Assembly: GCA_903907865.1 (NCBI GenBank)
Contig: CAIVPR010000044.1
Coordinates: 248,001-312,000 of the forward strand
Direction of reading: 5' to 3'
Length of the DNA: 64,000 bases
DNA from: an uncultured Acidobacteriia bacterium
GTDB lineage: Bacteria; Acidobacteriota; Terriglobia; Bryobacterales; Bryobacteraceae
Below the pieces are notes generated by a model, which made no database searches, had not been told where the DNA came from, and saw only the letters and a list, made by a program, of their open reading frames with translations. Positions 23,828 to 32,336 of this stretch are shown in pieces. Within the stretch, counting starts at the first letter, position 1. Each line of letters starts with the position of its first letter. Both the position numbers and the translations under genes were made by a program.

Positions 23828-25822
23828 TTAATCCGGCAGGCCGAATGACAAAATCGTCCCGCCCGCCGCCACCGCGATCCGTTCCTTGCCGTCGAACTGG
23901 TACGCCATCGGCGACGCCTTCCAGTTCTGGCTGGTCTGGAACGACCACAGCAGCTTTCCGGTCACAGCGTCGGCCGCCGCGAAGGCACCGCTGTCGTCGC
24001 AGAAGAACACGAGGCCGTTCGACGTGGCGAGCGTTCCGCCCCACGACTCGGCGCGTCCCTGCTGCGGCAATTCCCACTTCACGGCGCCGGTCTGGATATC
24101 CAGCGCGCGGAGGATGCGTTGCGACTTGCTCTTCAGGTCGGTGCGCTCGGCACCGCCGAGGAACGGGCGGCCCGCTTCCCAGCCGCCGGTCGGGCGCAGG
24201 CTGTAGATGGAGCATTTTTCGTTGGTCTGCATGTAGAACAGGCCGGTGGCGGGGTTGTAGGAGGGCGAATACCAGTTGGTCGCGCCGTCCTGCGAGGGGC
24301 AGACGCGGGTGCCGGCGGCGGTCGGTTCCTGACCGGCGACGCGGACGGGCTTGCCGTCGGGGCCGATACCGGTGGACCAGGTCAGTTCATTGATGAACTT
24401 CTTGGCGAGGAGGAGCTTGCCGTCGGTGCGGTCAAAGATGTAGAAGTAGCCGTTGCGGTTGCCGTGCAGGAGGAGTTTGCGGGGTTTGCCCTGCCAGGTG
24501 GCGTTGACGACGATGGGGGTTTCGGTTGTGTCCCAATCCCACTGGTCGTGGGGGGTGGTTTGGTAGTACCACTTCATCTTGCCGGTTTTGGCGTCGAGGG
24601 CGAGCATGGAGTCGGTGTAGAGGTTGTCGCCGCCACGCTCGTCGGCGTTGTAGTCGGGGCCGGGGTTGCCGGTCTGCCAGAAGATGGTGTCGGTGTCGGC
24701 GTCGTAGACACCGGTGAACCAGGCTGCGCCGCCGCCGTGGGTGATGCCGTTGCCCTTCCAGGTTTCGGAACCCTTCTCGCCGGCGGCGGGAACGGTCCAG
24801 ATGAGCCAAACGCGCTCGCCGGTGGATTGCTTGTAGGCGGAGATGAAGCCGCGGACGCCCTCCTCGCCACCAGCGGTGCCGGAGACGACCATGTCGCCGA
24901 CGACGATGGGGGCGGAAGTGGCGTTGTAGTTCTGGTGCCAGTCGGCCATTTCCTTGTCCCAGAGGAGGGTGCCGTCGGCGCGGTTGAGGGCGATGAGGTG
25001 GGCGTTGTCGGTCACCATGAAGACCTTGTCGCCCGCCACCGCCACGCCGCGGTTGTTGCCGCCGGCCGCGTTGCCGATCAGGTTGCGGGTGCGGGGACGC
25101 TGGTAGTGCCAGATCACGCGGCCGCTGCCGGCGTCGAGCGCGTAGCATTCATTGGCGTTGGTGACGAACATGACGCCCTGGGATACGACGGGCGTGCCTT
25201 GAAGCGCCGACCCGCTGGGCAGCGTGAAGCTCCAGCGCGGGCCCACCTGGCGCACGTTCAGCTTGCTGATTTGCGTCATGGTGGTGTAACGGTTGCCGGT
25301 GACGGAGCCGTTGTAGGTGGCCCAGTCGACTTCGGAGGTCACTTCACGGAATTTGTTGCCGTCGGCGCGGCGGAGCAGGTGGAGCCTGTTGTCGGATGAG
25401 ACCATCTGGACGTCGGTCAGGCTCTCGTTGAGGACGGTGCCTTCGACGGTCTTGCCGGTGGTGAGCGAGGCCTTGAGGGTGTACTTCTTGAAGCCGGTGT
25501 CGGCGGGCTCCATGAGCTTCAGGAAACCCGCGAGCTTGGCGAGCTCGGCAGCGGGGAGGTTGAAGGCTGGCATGCCCTTGGTGGGGACGCCGTTCTTGAC
25601 GACGGCGGCGATCTGCGCGTCGGTCAGATTGCGGACGCGGGCACCGGCGATGGGCGGGCCGAGTTCACCGCCGTTGGCGTCGGAACCGTGGCAGCCGGAG
25701 CAGCGGTTCTCAAAAGTGGTGCGGGCGACGGCGATGTCGGCGTCGGAAAGTTGGGGCGTCTGCGCCTGGACTAGGGCGGCAGTTGCGAGGAGGGCAAGGA
25801 GGGACTTCGACGGCATGGTCAT
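23828..25822 (-). CDS. PQQ-dependent dehydrogenase with N-terminal cytochrome c domain
   Basis: A protein of 664 residues. A signal peptide (SLLALLATAALVQAQ) is followed by a small cytochrome c domain with CSGCH at 41-45, and then an eight-bladed quinoprotein propeller (about 150-660). Recognisable pieces include GTAGGEEGVRGFISAYKQST, a PGPDYNADERGGDNLYTDSM-type segment and HDQWDWD. It is a periplasmic quinoprotein alcohol/sugar dehydrogenase; in this fusion the haem comes before the propeller, unlike type II alcohol dehydrogenases where it comes after. It lacks the adjacent Cys-Cys of methanol dehydrogenase. The last 84 bp are duplicated at 23113-23196. It is divergent from the TPR/UnbV gene, with 59 bp between the starts. 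Confidence 0.92.
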   Translation of the reverse strand: MTMPSKSLLALLATAALVQAQTPQLSDADIAVARTTFENRCSGCHGSDANGGELGPPIAGARVRNLTDAQIAAVVKNGVPTKGMPAFNLPAAELAKLAGFLKLMEPADTGFKKYTLKASLTTGKTVEGTVLNESLTDVQMVSSDNRLHLLRRADGNKFREVTSEVDWATYNGSVTGNRYTTMTQISKLNVRQVGPRWSFTLPSGSALQGTPVVSQGVMFVTNANECYALDAGSGRVIWHYQRPRTRNLIGNAAGGNNRGVAVAGDKVFMVTDNAHLIALNRADGTLLWDKEMADWHQNYNATSAPIVVGDMVVSGTAGGEEGVRGFISAYKQSTGERVWLIWTVPAAGEKGSETWKGNGITHGGGAAWFTGVYDADTDTIFWQTGNPGPDYNADERGGDNLYTDSMLALDAKTGKMKWYYQTTPHDQWDWDTTETPIVVNATWQGKPRKLLLHGNRNGYFYIFDRTDGKLLLAKKFINELTWSTGIGPDGKPVRVAGQEPTAAGTRVCPSQDGATNWYSPSYNPATGLFYMQTNEKCSIYSLRPTGGWEAGRPFLGGAERTDLKSKSQRILRALDIQTGAVKWELPQQGRAESWGGTLATSNGLVFFCDDSGAFAAADAVTGKLLWSFQTSQNWKASPMAYQFDGKERIAVAAGGTILSFGLPD

Positions 25823-25881
25823 GGACAGTATTAAACCAATCTAGCGCAACGGGAATCGATATCCTATAGAAGACTGTTTCC

Positions 25882-28839
25882 ATGACAACCAGACACCATG
25901 TTTTGTGGGTTGCGGGCTCGCTGGCCGCCCTTTGCGCCGCGGGACTCTTCACCGGGAGTGCGCCCGCCGCGGCTCCGTCGACCGAGGAGAGGTTGGAGCA
26001 GTTCCGCAACCTCGGCAAGGCGTTCTATGAGAACCCCACGACGGCGAACGAGTCGGTGGCGGAGTTCAAGAAGGCGCTCGAGCTGGCTCCGAAGTCCAAC
26101 CGCGAGAAGCTGAACTACGCGCTGGCGCTGATGCACGCGGGCAAGCAGGATCAGGGCGTGCCGCTGCTGCGGGAGGTCCAGAAGGCCGACCCCAAGCTGC
26201 CGCACACATGGTTCAACCTGGGAATCCACTTCCGCAAGAACGGCGACGCGGAACTGGCGATCGCGCAGTTCGAGGCGATGCAGAAGCTGACGCCGGAGGA
26301 GCCGGTCGTGCACTACCAGTTGGGCGCGCTGTACAAGCAGGTGGGCAAGATGGCGGAATCGACGGCTCAGTTCGAGGAGACGATCCGGCTGAATCCGCTG
26401 CTCGCGGGTGCGCACTTCCAGTTGTACAACCTGTACAGGCAGTCGGGAAAGTCGTCGGAGGCGGCGGAGCAGTTGAAGACGTTTCAGGCGCTGAAGAAGT
26501 CGCAGGAGGGGGCGGCGGTGGCCGAGGATGTGGATTGGTGCAATTACGCGGAGATTTATGATCCGCCGCGCCCGTCCGCGCCGTTGCCGGTTGATCCGGC
26601 GCCGGTTTGGGCGGATACGGTGCTGCCGGGGGCGGTGGACGCGAAGTCGGCGGGGATGGCGCTGATCGATTCGACGGGCAAAGGTCGGACAGATCTGCTG
26701 GTGTGGTCGTTGAAGGGGATCGCGCTGTACCGCGACGGGGCGCAGTTGGCGGCGGATTCGGGGTTGGCGGAGCTGAAGGGCGTCTTGGATGCGGCTCCGG
26801 GGGATTTTGACAATGACGGGCTGATGGACCTCTGCATCCTGACGGAGTCGGGGCCGGCGATCTACCGGAATACGGGCGGGAAGTTCGTGAAGGCGGCGGT
26901 GGAATTGCCGGCGCGCCGTTTCGAGCGAGCGGTGTGGGTCGATTACGACCACGATTACGACTTGGATCTGCTGCTGCTGGGCGACTCCCCCGCCCTGATA
27001 AGGAACCAGGGGACGGCGGGTTTTGCGGATCGGACGGGGGATTTCCCGTTTGCGGCGGGCAAAGTGGTGGACGCCTACAAGCTGCGGTCGGTGCCGGATA
27101 CGAAGGCGTTCGATGTGGCGGTTCTCTATGCGGACAGGAAACCGGCGATTTATCTGGACCAGTTGGGTGGACGGTATACGGTCGGGGCGTTTGACGGGAA
27201 ACCCCGTGCCGCCGGTGAGCTGGCTGCCGATTTCGATGGCTCGGGGAAGGTGGACCGGGTACGCGTTGCGGACGACGGGTCGGTGCACCGGTTGCGGAAC
27301 CAGGCGAAGTCGTCACGACGTTGGATCCGGGTGCAGTTGGCGGGGGTGAAGAGTTTGAAGCTGGGGCAGGACGCCGAGGTTGAAGTCAAGGCCGGGACGC
27401 TGTATCGCAAGGCGATGTACACGGGTGTGCCGATGACGTTCGACTTGGGTGAGTACCCCGAGGTCGACACGGTGCGCATCACTTGGATGAACGGGTTGGT
27501 GCAGAACGAGACCAAGCTGGCGGCGGGCAAGACGCACCGGATCGAGGAGGCGCAGCGGCTATCGGGGTCGTGCCCGATGATCTGGACGTGGAACGGCACG
27601 GAGTACGAGTTCATTACGGACGTGCTGGGGGTCGCGCCGCTGGGGGCGGCGGACGGCGACGGGTCGTACTTCCCGGTGGACCACGACGAGTACGTGTCGA
27701 TTCCGGGTCGGGCGCTGAAGGCGGTCGGCGGAGTTTACAACGTGCGGGTGACAGAGGAGTTGAGCGAGGTTTCGTATCTGGATCAGATCCGGTTGTTCGC
27801 GCTGGACCATCCGGCCGGGGTGGAGGTGTTCACGAACGAGAAGTTCAAGGCACCGCCATATCCCGAGTTCAAGTTGTATCCGGTTGCGCGGCGGGTGTAT
27901 CCGGTGGCGGCGGTTTCGAAGGGTCGCGACGTTCTGGGGGCGGTGCTGAAGACGGACGGCGTGTACCCGGACAATTTCGCGCGCACGGAGTCGGGTGTGG
28001 CGGAGAAGCATGCGCTGGATCTGGAGTTTCCGGCGGGGACGGCGAAGTCGGGGGAGGCGGTGCTGTTGCTGCGGGGTTGGGTGGATTGGCCGGACGGCAG
28101 CACGTTCCGGGCGGCGTCGCAGGAGATGAAGTCGGGGTTGGAGACGCCGGTGTTGCAGGTGCAGGACGCGTCGGGGGCTTGGAGGACGGTGGACGCAGAT
28201 ATGGGGATGCCGGCGGGGAAGCCGAAGACCATCGCGGTGCCGGTGAAGTTCCTGTCGGCGAGCAGGAAGGTGCGGATCGTGACCAACCTGTGCGTGTATT
28301 GGGACGAGATCTTCCTGTCGGAGGGCGGTGGCGGTATTCAGCAGCCGGTGCTGACGGAGGTCGCTGCCGGCTCCGCGGAACTCCACTTCCGGGGCTTTTC
28401 GGAAGCGCGGATCGACGCATTGCGGAAGCAGCCGGACACGTATTTCTATGGGAAGGTTGCGGCGACGTCGTTCTGGAACCCGACGCCGGGGCTGTATACG
28501 CGGTATGGGGATGTGCAGGAACTGCTGGAAACGGTGGACGACCGGATGGTGCTGATGGGGTCGGGCGACGAGGTGGCGCTGCGGTTCCCGGAGGCGGGGT
28601 TGCCGCCGCTGAAGGCGGGTTGGACGCGGGATTTCCTGCTGAAGGTGGATGGGTGGGCGAAGGACCGGGATCCGAACACGGCGTTTTCGACGTCGGTGGA
28701 GCCGCTGCCTTTCCATGGGATGTCGGTGTATCCGTATCCGGCGAAGGAGCGGTTTCCGGTGGACGCGGCGCATGAGGCTTGGCGAAGGGAGTACAACACG
28801 CGGCCGGCGTTGCGGTTGCTGCGAGGGTTGACGGAGTAG
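25882..28839 (+). CDS. Secreted TPR - FG-GAP/VCBS - ASPIC/UnbV protein
   Basis: A protein of 985 residues. After a signal peptide come four to five TPR repeats (about 40-210; GIHFRKNGDAELAIAQFEAM, GALYKQVGKMAESTAQFEET). FG-GAP-like beta-propeller units follow (APGDFDNDGLMDLCILTESG, VDYDHDYDLDLLLLGDS), then an ASPIC/UnbV domain (LGQDAEVEVKAGTLYRKAMY, RITWMNGLVQNETKLAAGKT). A roughly 400-residue C-terminal region I do not recognise completes it. Such proteins are secreted or periplasmic and abundant in Acidobacteriota; no enzyme activity is established. The coding strand becomes markedly G-rich towards the 3' end. Confidence 0.85.
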   Translation: MTTRHHVLWVAGSLAALCAAGLFTGSAPAAAPSTEERLEQFRNLGKAFYENPTTANESVAEFKKALELAPKSNREKLNYALALMHAGKQDQGVPLLREVQKADPKLPHTWFNLGIHFRKNGDAELAIAQFEAMQKLTPEEPVVHYQLGALYKQVGKMAESTAQFEETIRLNPLLAGAHFQLYNLYRQSGKSSEAAEQLKTFQALKKSQEGAAVAEDVDWCNYAEIYDPPRPSAPLPVDPAPVWADTVLPGAVDAKSAGMALIDSTGKGRTDLLVWSLKGIALYRDGAQLAADSGLAELKGVLDAAPGDFDNDGLMDLCILTESGPAIYRNTGGKFVKAAVELPARRFERAVWVDYDHDYDLDLLLLGDSPALIRNQGTAGFADRTGDFPFAAGKVVDAYKLRSVPDTKAFDVAVLYADRKPAIYLDQLGGRYTVGAFDGKPRAAGELAADFDGSGKVDRVRVADDGSVHRLRNQAKSSRRWIRVQLAGVKSLKLGQDAEVEVKAGTLYRKAMYTGVPMTFDLGEYPEVDTVRITWMNGLVQNETKLAAGKTHRIEEAQRLSGSCPMIWTWNGTEYEFITDVLGVAPLGAADGDGSYFPVDHDEYVSIPGRALKAVGGVYNVRVTEELSEVSYLDQIRLFALDHPAGVEVFTNEKFKAPPYPEFKLYPVARRVYPVAAVSKGRDVLGAVLKTDGVYPDNFARTESGVAEKHALDLEFPAGTAKSGEAVLLLRGWVDWPDGSTFRAASQEMKSGLETPVLQVQDASGAWRTVDADMGMPAGKPKTIAVPVKFLSASRKVRIVTNLCVYWDEIFLSEGGGGIQQPVLTEVAAGSAELHFRGFSEARIDALRKQPDTYFYGKVAATSFWNPTPGLYTRYGDVQELLETVDDRMVLMGSGDEVALRFPEAGLPPLKAGWTRDFLLKVDGWAKDRDPNTAFSTSVEPLPFHGMSVYPYPAKERFPVDAAHEAWRREYNTRPALRLLRGLTE

Positions 28840-28869
28840 GGCGGAAGGCGGTCGGTGTAGATTAGAGGC

Positions 28870-29118
28870 ATGAACTCGGAACTGCAACGACGGCTTGGTG
28901 AACTGGTATGGGTAGATCCGGACCGGTTTTCAGGTGCTCCCTGCTTTCGGGGGACACGGATTCCTGTGCGGATGCTGATCGAGCATCTGGCGGACGGGTA
29001 TTCGCTGGATGAGTTCCTCGATACCGTACCAACATTGGACCGTAGCCAAGCCCGGCAATTCATTGAACTGAGCGGCGAGCAGATGAACGAATGCGCATCC
29101 TCCTTGACGAGTGCGTAA
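28870..29118 (+). CDS. DUF433 (VapB-type) antitoxin
   Basis: A protein of 82 residues. The DUF433 helix-turn-helix core is clear: GAPCFRGTRIPVRMLIEHLA, DGYSLDEFLDTVPTLDRSQA. AGAGG precedes the ATG. Its 3' end overlaps the DUF5615 gene by 28 bp. DUF433 and DUF5615 proteins form common toxin-antitoxin-like pairs, with DUF433 as the DNA-binding antitoxin. Confidence 0.88.
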   Translation: MNSELQRRLGELVWVDPDRFSGAPCFRGTRIPVRMLIEHLADGYSLDEFLDTVPTLDRSQARQFIELSGEQMNECASSLTSA

Positions 29119-29432
29119 ATCCGCGCCTCCGATTGGCCTTCCCCGGCGACCAAGTGCGGAGGGTCGCCCAAATGGGATGGCTGTCACTGTTGAACGGTGC
29201 CCTGCTCCGTCAAGCCTCACCGGATTTCGATGTGTTCGTTACGCTGGACCAAAACCTCCAGTATCAAAATCCTGTCGCCAAATACCCGATTGGGATCTTG
29301 GTGCTGGTTACCCGGTCCAACCACATCGACGCTTACCGACGGCATTTCGAGGAGATTCGAAGGGCCGCAATGGATTCGCAACCAGGCACCGTGACGGTGT
29401 TGAGACTCGGCTCAGATTTGACTGTAGTCTAA
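29091..29432 (+). CDS. DUF5615 PIN-like toxin
   Basis: A protein of 113 residues of the Mut7-C/PIN-like fold: MRILLDECVNPRLRLAF with the first acidic residues, DFDVFVTLDQNLQYQN with the second acidic cluster, and LVLVTRSNHIDAYRRHF. It is presumed to be a ribonuclease neutralised by the overlapping DUF433 protein. The last bases of the gene include the inverted repeat and -35 box of the downstream fur-like gene. Confidence 0.88.
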   Translation: MRILLDECVNPRLRLAFPGDQVRRVAQMGWLSLLNGALLRQASPDFDVFVTLDQNLQYQNPVAKYPIGILVLVTRSNHIDAYRRHFEEIRRAAMDSQPGTVTVLRLGSDLTVV

Positions 29433-29447
29433 GGAAAGAGCTATTCT
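29417..29447 (+). promoter_or_regulatory. Promoter and possible Fur-family operator of the fur-like gene
   Basis: A -35 box TTGACT (29418-29423), an 18-base spacer and a -10 box TATTCT (29442-29447) place transcription start at or next to the ATG at 29454, so the mRNA is probably leaderless; no Shine-Dalgarno is present. An inverted repeat TTTGACT-GT-AGTCTAA at 29417-29432 overlaps the -35 box, as expected for an autoregulatory operator. The pairing of box and protein is inference. Confidence 0.55.
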
Positions 29448-29453
29448 AATCCA

Positions 29454-29882
29454 ATGGAGCAGGATCTCGAACAGCACTTCCGCGATAGCGGCATCCGTCG
29501 CACCGCGCAGCGCTACGGCATCCTCGAATACCTCAGCCAGAACGCTGTCCACGCCACCGCCGACGAGATTTTCGCCGCCCTCAACGACCGGTTTCCGCTC
29601 GTTTCCCGCGCAACTGTGTACAACACGCTCCGGGATCTCACCCGCGCGGGGCTGGTCCGGGAACTTCCGTGGGAAGGCAAGGCCGCCCGCTACGACGCCA
29701 ATCTCCACCAGCACCACCATTTCGTCTGCGACACCTGCGGGCGGGTAGAGGATGTGGCGTGGTTCGACGTGCCCGCGCTCCCCGGCGACGCCGCTGGGCC
29801 CGGGCGGGAAGTTCGGTCGTACGAGGTTACGATCCGGGGTTTGTGCGGTGGCTGCAACGGGTCGGACGGGCGGCTGAATTAG
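29454..29882 (+). CDS. Fur-family metalloregulator (PerR/Fur-like)
   Basis: A protein of 142 residues. An N-terminal winged helix ([40 protein letters not shown]) is followed by a dimerisation and metal domain with [20 protein letters not shown] and a second cysteine pair (CGGC), the structural zinc site. Among the family the His-rich stretch and short length fit PerR or Fur; the sensed metal cannot be assigned. The gene ends with a 4-bp overlap against the convergent UxaA-type gene. Confidence 0.9.
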   Translation: MEQDLEQHFRDSGIRRTAQRYGILEYLSQNAVHATADEIFAALNDRFPLVSRATVYNTLRDLTRAGLVRELPWEGKAARYDANLHQHHHFVCDTCGRVEDVAWFDVPALPGDAAGPGREVRSYEVTIRGLCGGCNGSDGRLN

Positions 29883-31402
29883 GTCACCGGGCCGGGGTTG
29901 AACAGGGCAAGGGCGTTGTGGAGTTTCCACTGCTCCGCCCACGTCTTCTTGCCGCTGGCGACGTTCAAGATCGTTCGGAATAGGTCCCAGCCCACGTCTT
30001 CGATGGTCGCGGTCCCAGAAGCTATGCGGCCAGCGTCGAGGTCGATCAAATCCGGCCACTTTTCGGCGAGCGCAGTCCTCGACGACACCTTTACTACCGG
30101 GGCCAAGGCGAGTCCGTAGGGCGTACCCTCGCCGGTCGTGAACACGTGCACGTTCATCGACGCCGCAAGCTGCAAGGTCCCGCAAATGAAATCGCTGGCG
30201 GGGGTTGCAGCGAACACCAAGCCTTTGGCCGTCACCTTTTCGCCGTGCGACGACACTGCCGAGAGCGCCGACGTCCCCGACTTCGCCACCGATCCTAACG
30301 CCTTCTCGACGATATTCGCCAGCCCGCCGCGCTTGTTGCCGGGCGTGGTGTTGGCGCTCCGGTCGGCGCGGCCTTGGGCCAGATATTCGTCGTACCAGCG
30401 CATTTCACGGATCAGATCCAGCGCCACTTCCCGGGTGGCAGCGCGGGCGGTCAACAGGTGCACGGCGTCGCGGACCTCGGTGACTTCCGAAAACATGACG
30501 GTCGCTCCGGCGCGCACCAGCAGGTCCGCCGCGAAACCGACCGCCGGATTGCAGGTGATCCCCGAAAACGCGTCGCTGCCGCCGCACTGCGTACCGACGA
30601 CCAGCCCGGAAGCCGGGCATTTCGTCCGCTGGCGGCGGTTCAATTCTTCCAGCCGCTGTTCCGCTGCGCGCATGATGGCCGCGACCGTGTCCTGGAATCC
30701 GCGTTTGTCCTGTAGCCGGATCACGCCGGGGTCTTGCTGCAGGACCGGCAGATCGTTCGAAAACAACCGGACAGGCTGGAGCTTCTCGCAGCCCAAGCTC
30801 ACCACCAGCGGCGCGCCGCCGAAGTTCGGATTGCTGGCGATGTTGCGGATGGTGCGGATCGGAACGATTGCGCCGGGTGCATCGATAGCCACACCGCAGC
30901 CGTAGGTGTGGGTCACGGCAACCACGTCGTCTACGTTGCGGTAGCGAGGCAGAATCTCGGCGCGGATCCGCTGGACGGCGAAATCCACGGTCGGTGCGAC
31001 GCACTGCACGGTTGTCGTCAGCCCCAGGATGTTGCGGGTGCCGTAGGTGCCGTCCGGATTCGCATACCCGTCGAAGGTGTAGCCTCCGAGCAGCGGTAGC
31101 GGAGCCGGGGTCGCGGTCGCCAATGGCAGGTTGTCGAGCGAGGGCGCCTCCGGCATGTCGAGCAACTGCTCGCGCACCCAGGCGCCTTGTGGAATGGCCC
31201 GGTTGGCGTAGCCGATAACGGCACCATAGCGGAGCACGGGCTCGCCTTCGGCCAAGTCGCGGAGTGCGATCTTGTGGGATTGTGGAATGGCCTCGCCCGC
31301 CGTCAGGCCCGACGCAAATTCAGAGCCAGACTGGACGCCTTCGGCATTCACCACTACGCCCACGTTATCGCGGGCGTCGATTCGAACGTAAAGAGGTTTC
31401 AC
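29879..31402 (-). CDS. UxaA-family sugar-acid dehydratase (altronate/galactarate dehydratase-like)
   Basis: A protein of 507 residues, the usual size for full-length members. An N-terminal SAF domain (about 1-95; [20 protein letters not shown]) is followed by the D-galactarate dehydratase/altronate hydrolase core ([72 protein letters not shown]). These enzymes use iron to dehydrate sugar acids to 2-keto-3-deoxy acids, cytosolic. The sugar isomerase-like gene lies just upstream on the same strand, so they may be co-transcribed. The PfkB kinase at 39.1 kb could act on the product, but it is not adjacent. Confidence 0.9.
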   Translation of the reverse strand: MKPLYVRIDARDNVGVVVNAEGVQSGSEFASGLTAGEAIPQSHKIALRDLAEGEPVLRYGAVIGYANRAIPQGAWVREQLLDMPEAPSLDNLPLATATPAPLPLLGGYTFDGYANPDGTYGTRNILGLTTTVQCVAPTVDFAVQRIRAEILPRYRNVDDVVAVTHTYGCGVAIDAPGAIVPIRTIRNIASNPNFGGAPLVVSLGCEKLQPVRLFSNDLPVLQQDPGVIRLQDKRGFQDTVAAIMRAAEQRLEELNRRQRTKCPASGLVVGTQCGGSDAFSGITCNPAVGFAADLLVRAGATVMFSEVTEVRDAVHLLTARAATREVALDLIREMRWYDEYLAQGRADRSANTTPGNKRGGLANIVEKALGSVAKSGTSALSAVSSHGEKVTAKGLVFAATPASDFICGTLQLAASMNVHVFTTGEGTPYGLALAPVVKVSSRTALAEKWPDLIDLDAGRIASGTATIEDVGWDLFRTILNVASGKKTWAEQWKLHNALALFNPGPVT

Positions 31403-31422
31403 GTCTGCCTATGCGCCTCGGA

Positions 31423-32271
31423 TTAAGCAACGATGCGGCGGAAGTTCGCCAGGCACTTCTCGGCAGTTTCGAACTCCGAGAAGTCGCTGCCTTCCTGTTC
31501 GATGAGGACGAAGTCGAGGCCACCCGTTTGGACAGCCTGGTTGATGATGTCCTTCCAAGGAGCGGCGCTCTCGCCGAAGAGAACGCGGTAGCCCTTCTCC
31601 TTGTTCCAATCCTTCAGGTGCATGGAGTTGATGCGGCCGGGGTTGTCCTTGATCCACTTGATGGGGTCGGAGCCCATTTCGAGACAAGTGCCGACATCGA
31701 ACTGCATCATGAAGTCGCGCGGGGTGCCGGCAGCGAGCACTTCGACCGGCCGCTTGCCCTCGACAGGCGTGAATTCGGCCTGGTGGTTGTGGTAGCCGCC
31801 CCGGAGACCGGCGGGCTTCAGCCGTCCATGGCCGTCGGACAGGGAGTCGGCAACTGCTTTCCAGCCATCCAGCGTGGTCGGGCGACCGGCGCTGGCGACA
31901 ACCACAAACCGCGAACCCAGCGTTCCGTTGTAGTCGATCGCCTTCTGGACGTTTTCGGGCTTGTAGTTGGTGAGGTTGTTGTGGGTCGAAAGACAGCGCA
32001 CACCGAGGTCGTCCATCAGCTTGCGGACGTCCTTGACCTGGTCGGCGGTCCAAGTGTAATAGGGGGCGTAGAACTCCATGTCCTCGTAGCCCATCTTGGC
32101 GACGGCGCGGATGGTGCCCATCAAGTCCGTGGCGAGCGCCTTGCGGACGGAGTACATCTCCAAGCCGACGGGAATCTTCTTCTGGGCGGCGGCGGTGCCG
32201 ACAGCGAATGGGGCCACAGAGGCTGCGGCGAGGAAATTGCGGCGGGTGATCGGCGTGCTGGGAAGTGACAT
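31423..32271 (-). CDS. TAT-exported sugar phosphate isomerase/epimerase-like protein (xylose isomerase-like TIM barrel)
   Basis: About 282 residues, from the ATG at 32271. The N-terminus is a twin-arginine signal (TRRNFLAAASVAPFAVGTAA). The remainder is an AP-endonuclease-2/xylose-isomerase-like barrel (KKIPVGLEMYSVRKALATDL, HNNLTNYKPENVQKAIDYNG, RGGYHNHQAEFTPVEGKRPV, QFDVGTCLEMGSDPIKWIKD, HLKDWNKEK) with Glu/His/Asp ligands in the expected strands. It is probably periplasmic. TAT export of this family is common in Acidobacteriota and Planctomycetota. The substrate is unknown. Confidence 0.88.
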   Translation of the reverse strand: MSLPSTPITRRNFLAAASVAPFAVGTAAAQKKIPVGLEMYSVRKALATDLMGTIRAVAKMGYEDMEFYAPYYTWTADQVKDVRKLMDDLGVRCLSTHNNLTNYKPENVQKAIDYNGTLGSRFVVVASAGRPTTLDGWKAVADSLSDGHGRLKPAGLRGGYHNHQAEFTPVEGKRPVEVLAAGTPRDFMMQFDVGTCLEMGSDPIKWIKDNPGRINSMHLKDWNKEKGYRVLFGESAAPWKDIINQAVQTGGLDFVLIEQEGSDFSEFETAEKCLANFRRIVA

Positions 32272-32336
32272 GGGTTTTGATTCAGTCCTTGCTACTGAAA
32301 ACATTATCATGTCTCGATGGCGGGGACGCTACTCTG

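Noticed and set aside
24119-25399. A 426-residue Gly/Val-rich frame opposite the PQQ dehydrogenase
   Set aside because: Shadow of the real gene; no domain.
25823-25881. A clear divergent promoter between the PQQ and UnbV genes
   Set aside because: AT-rich hexamers exist but none has both boxes at proper spacing.
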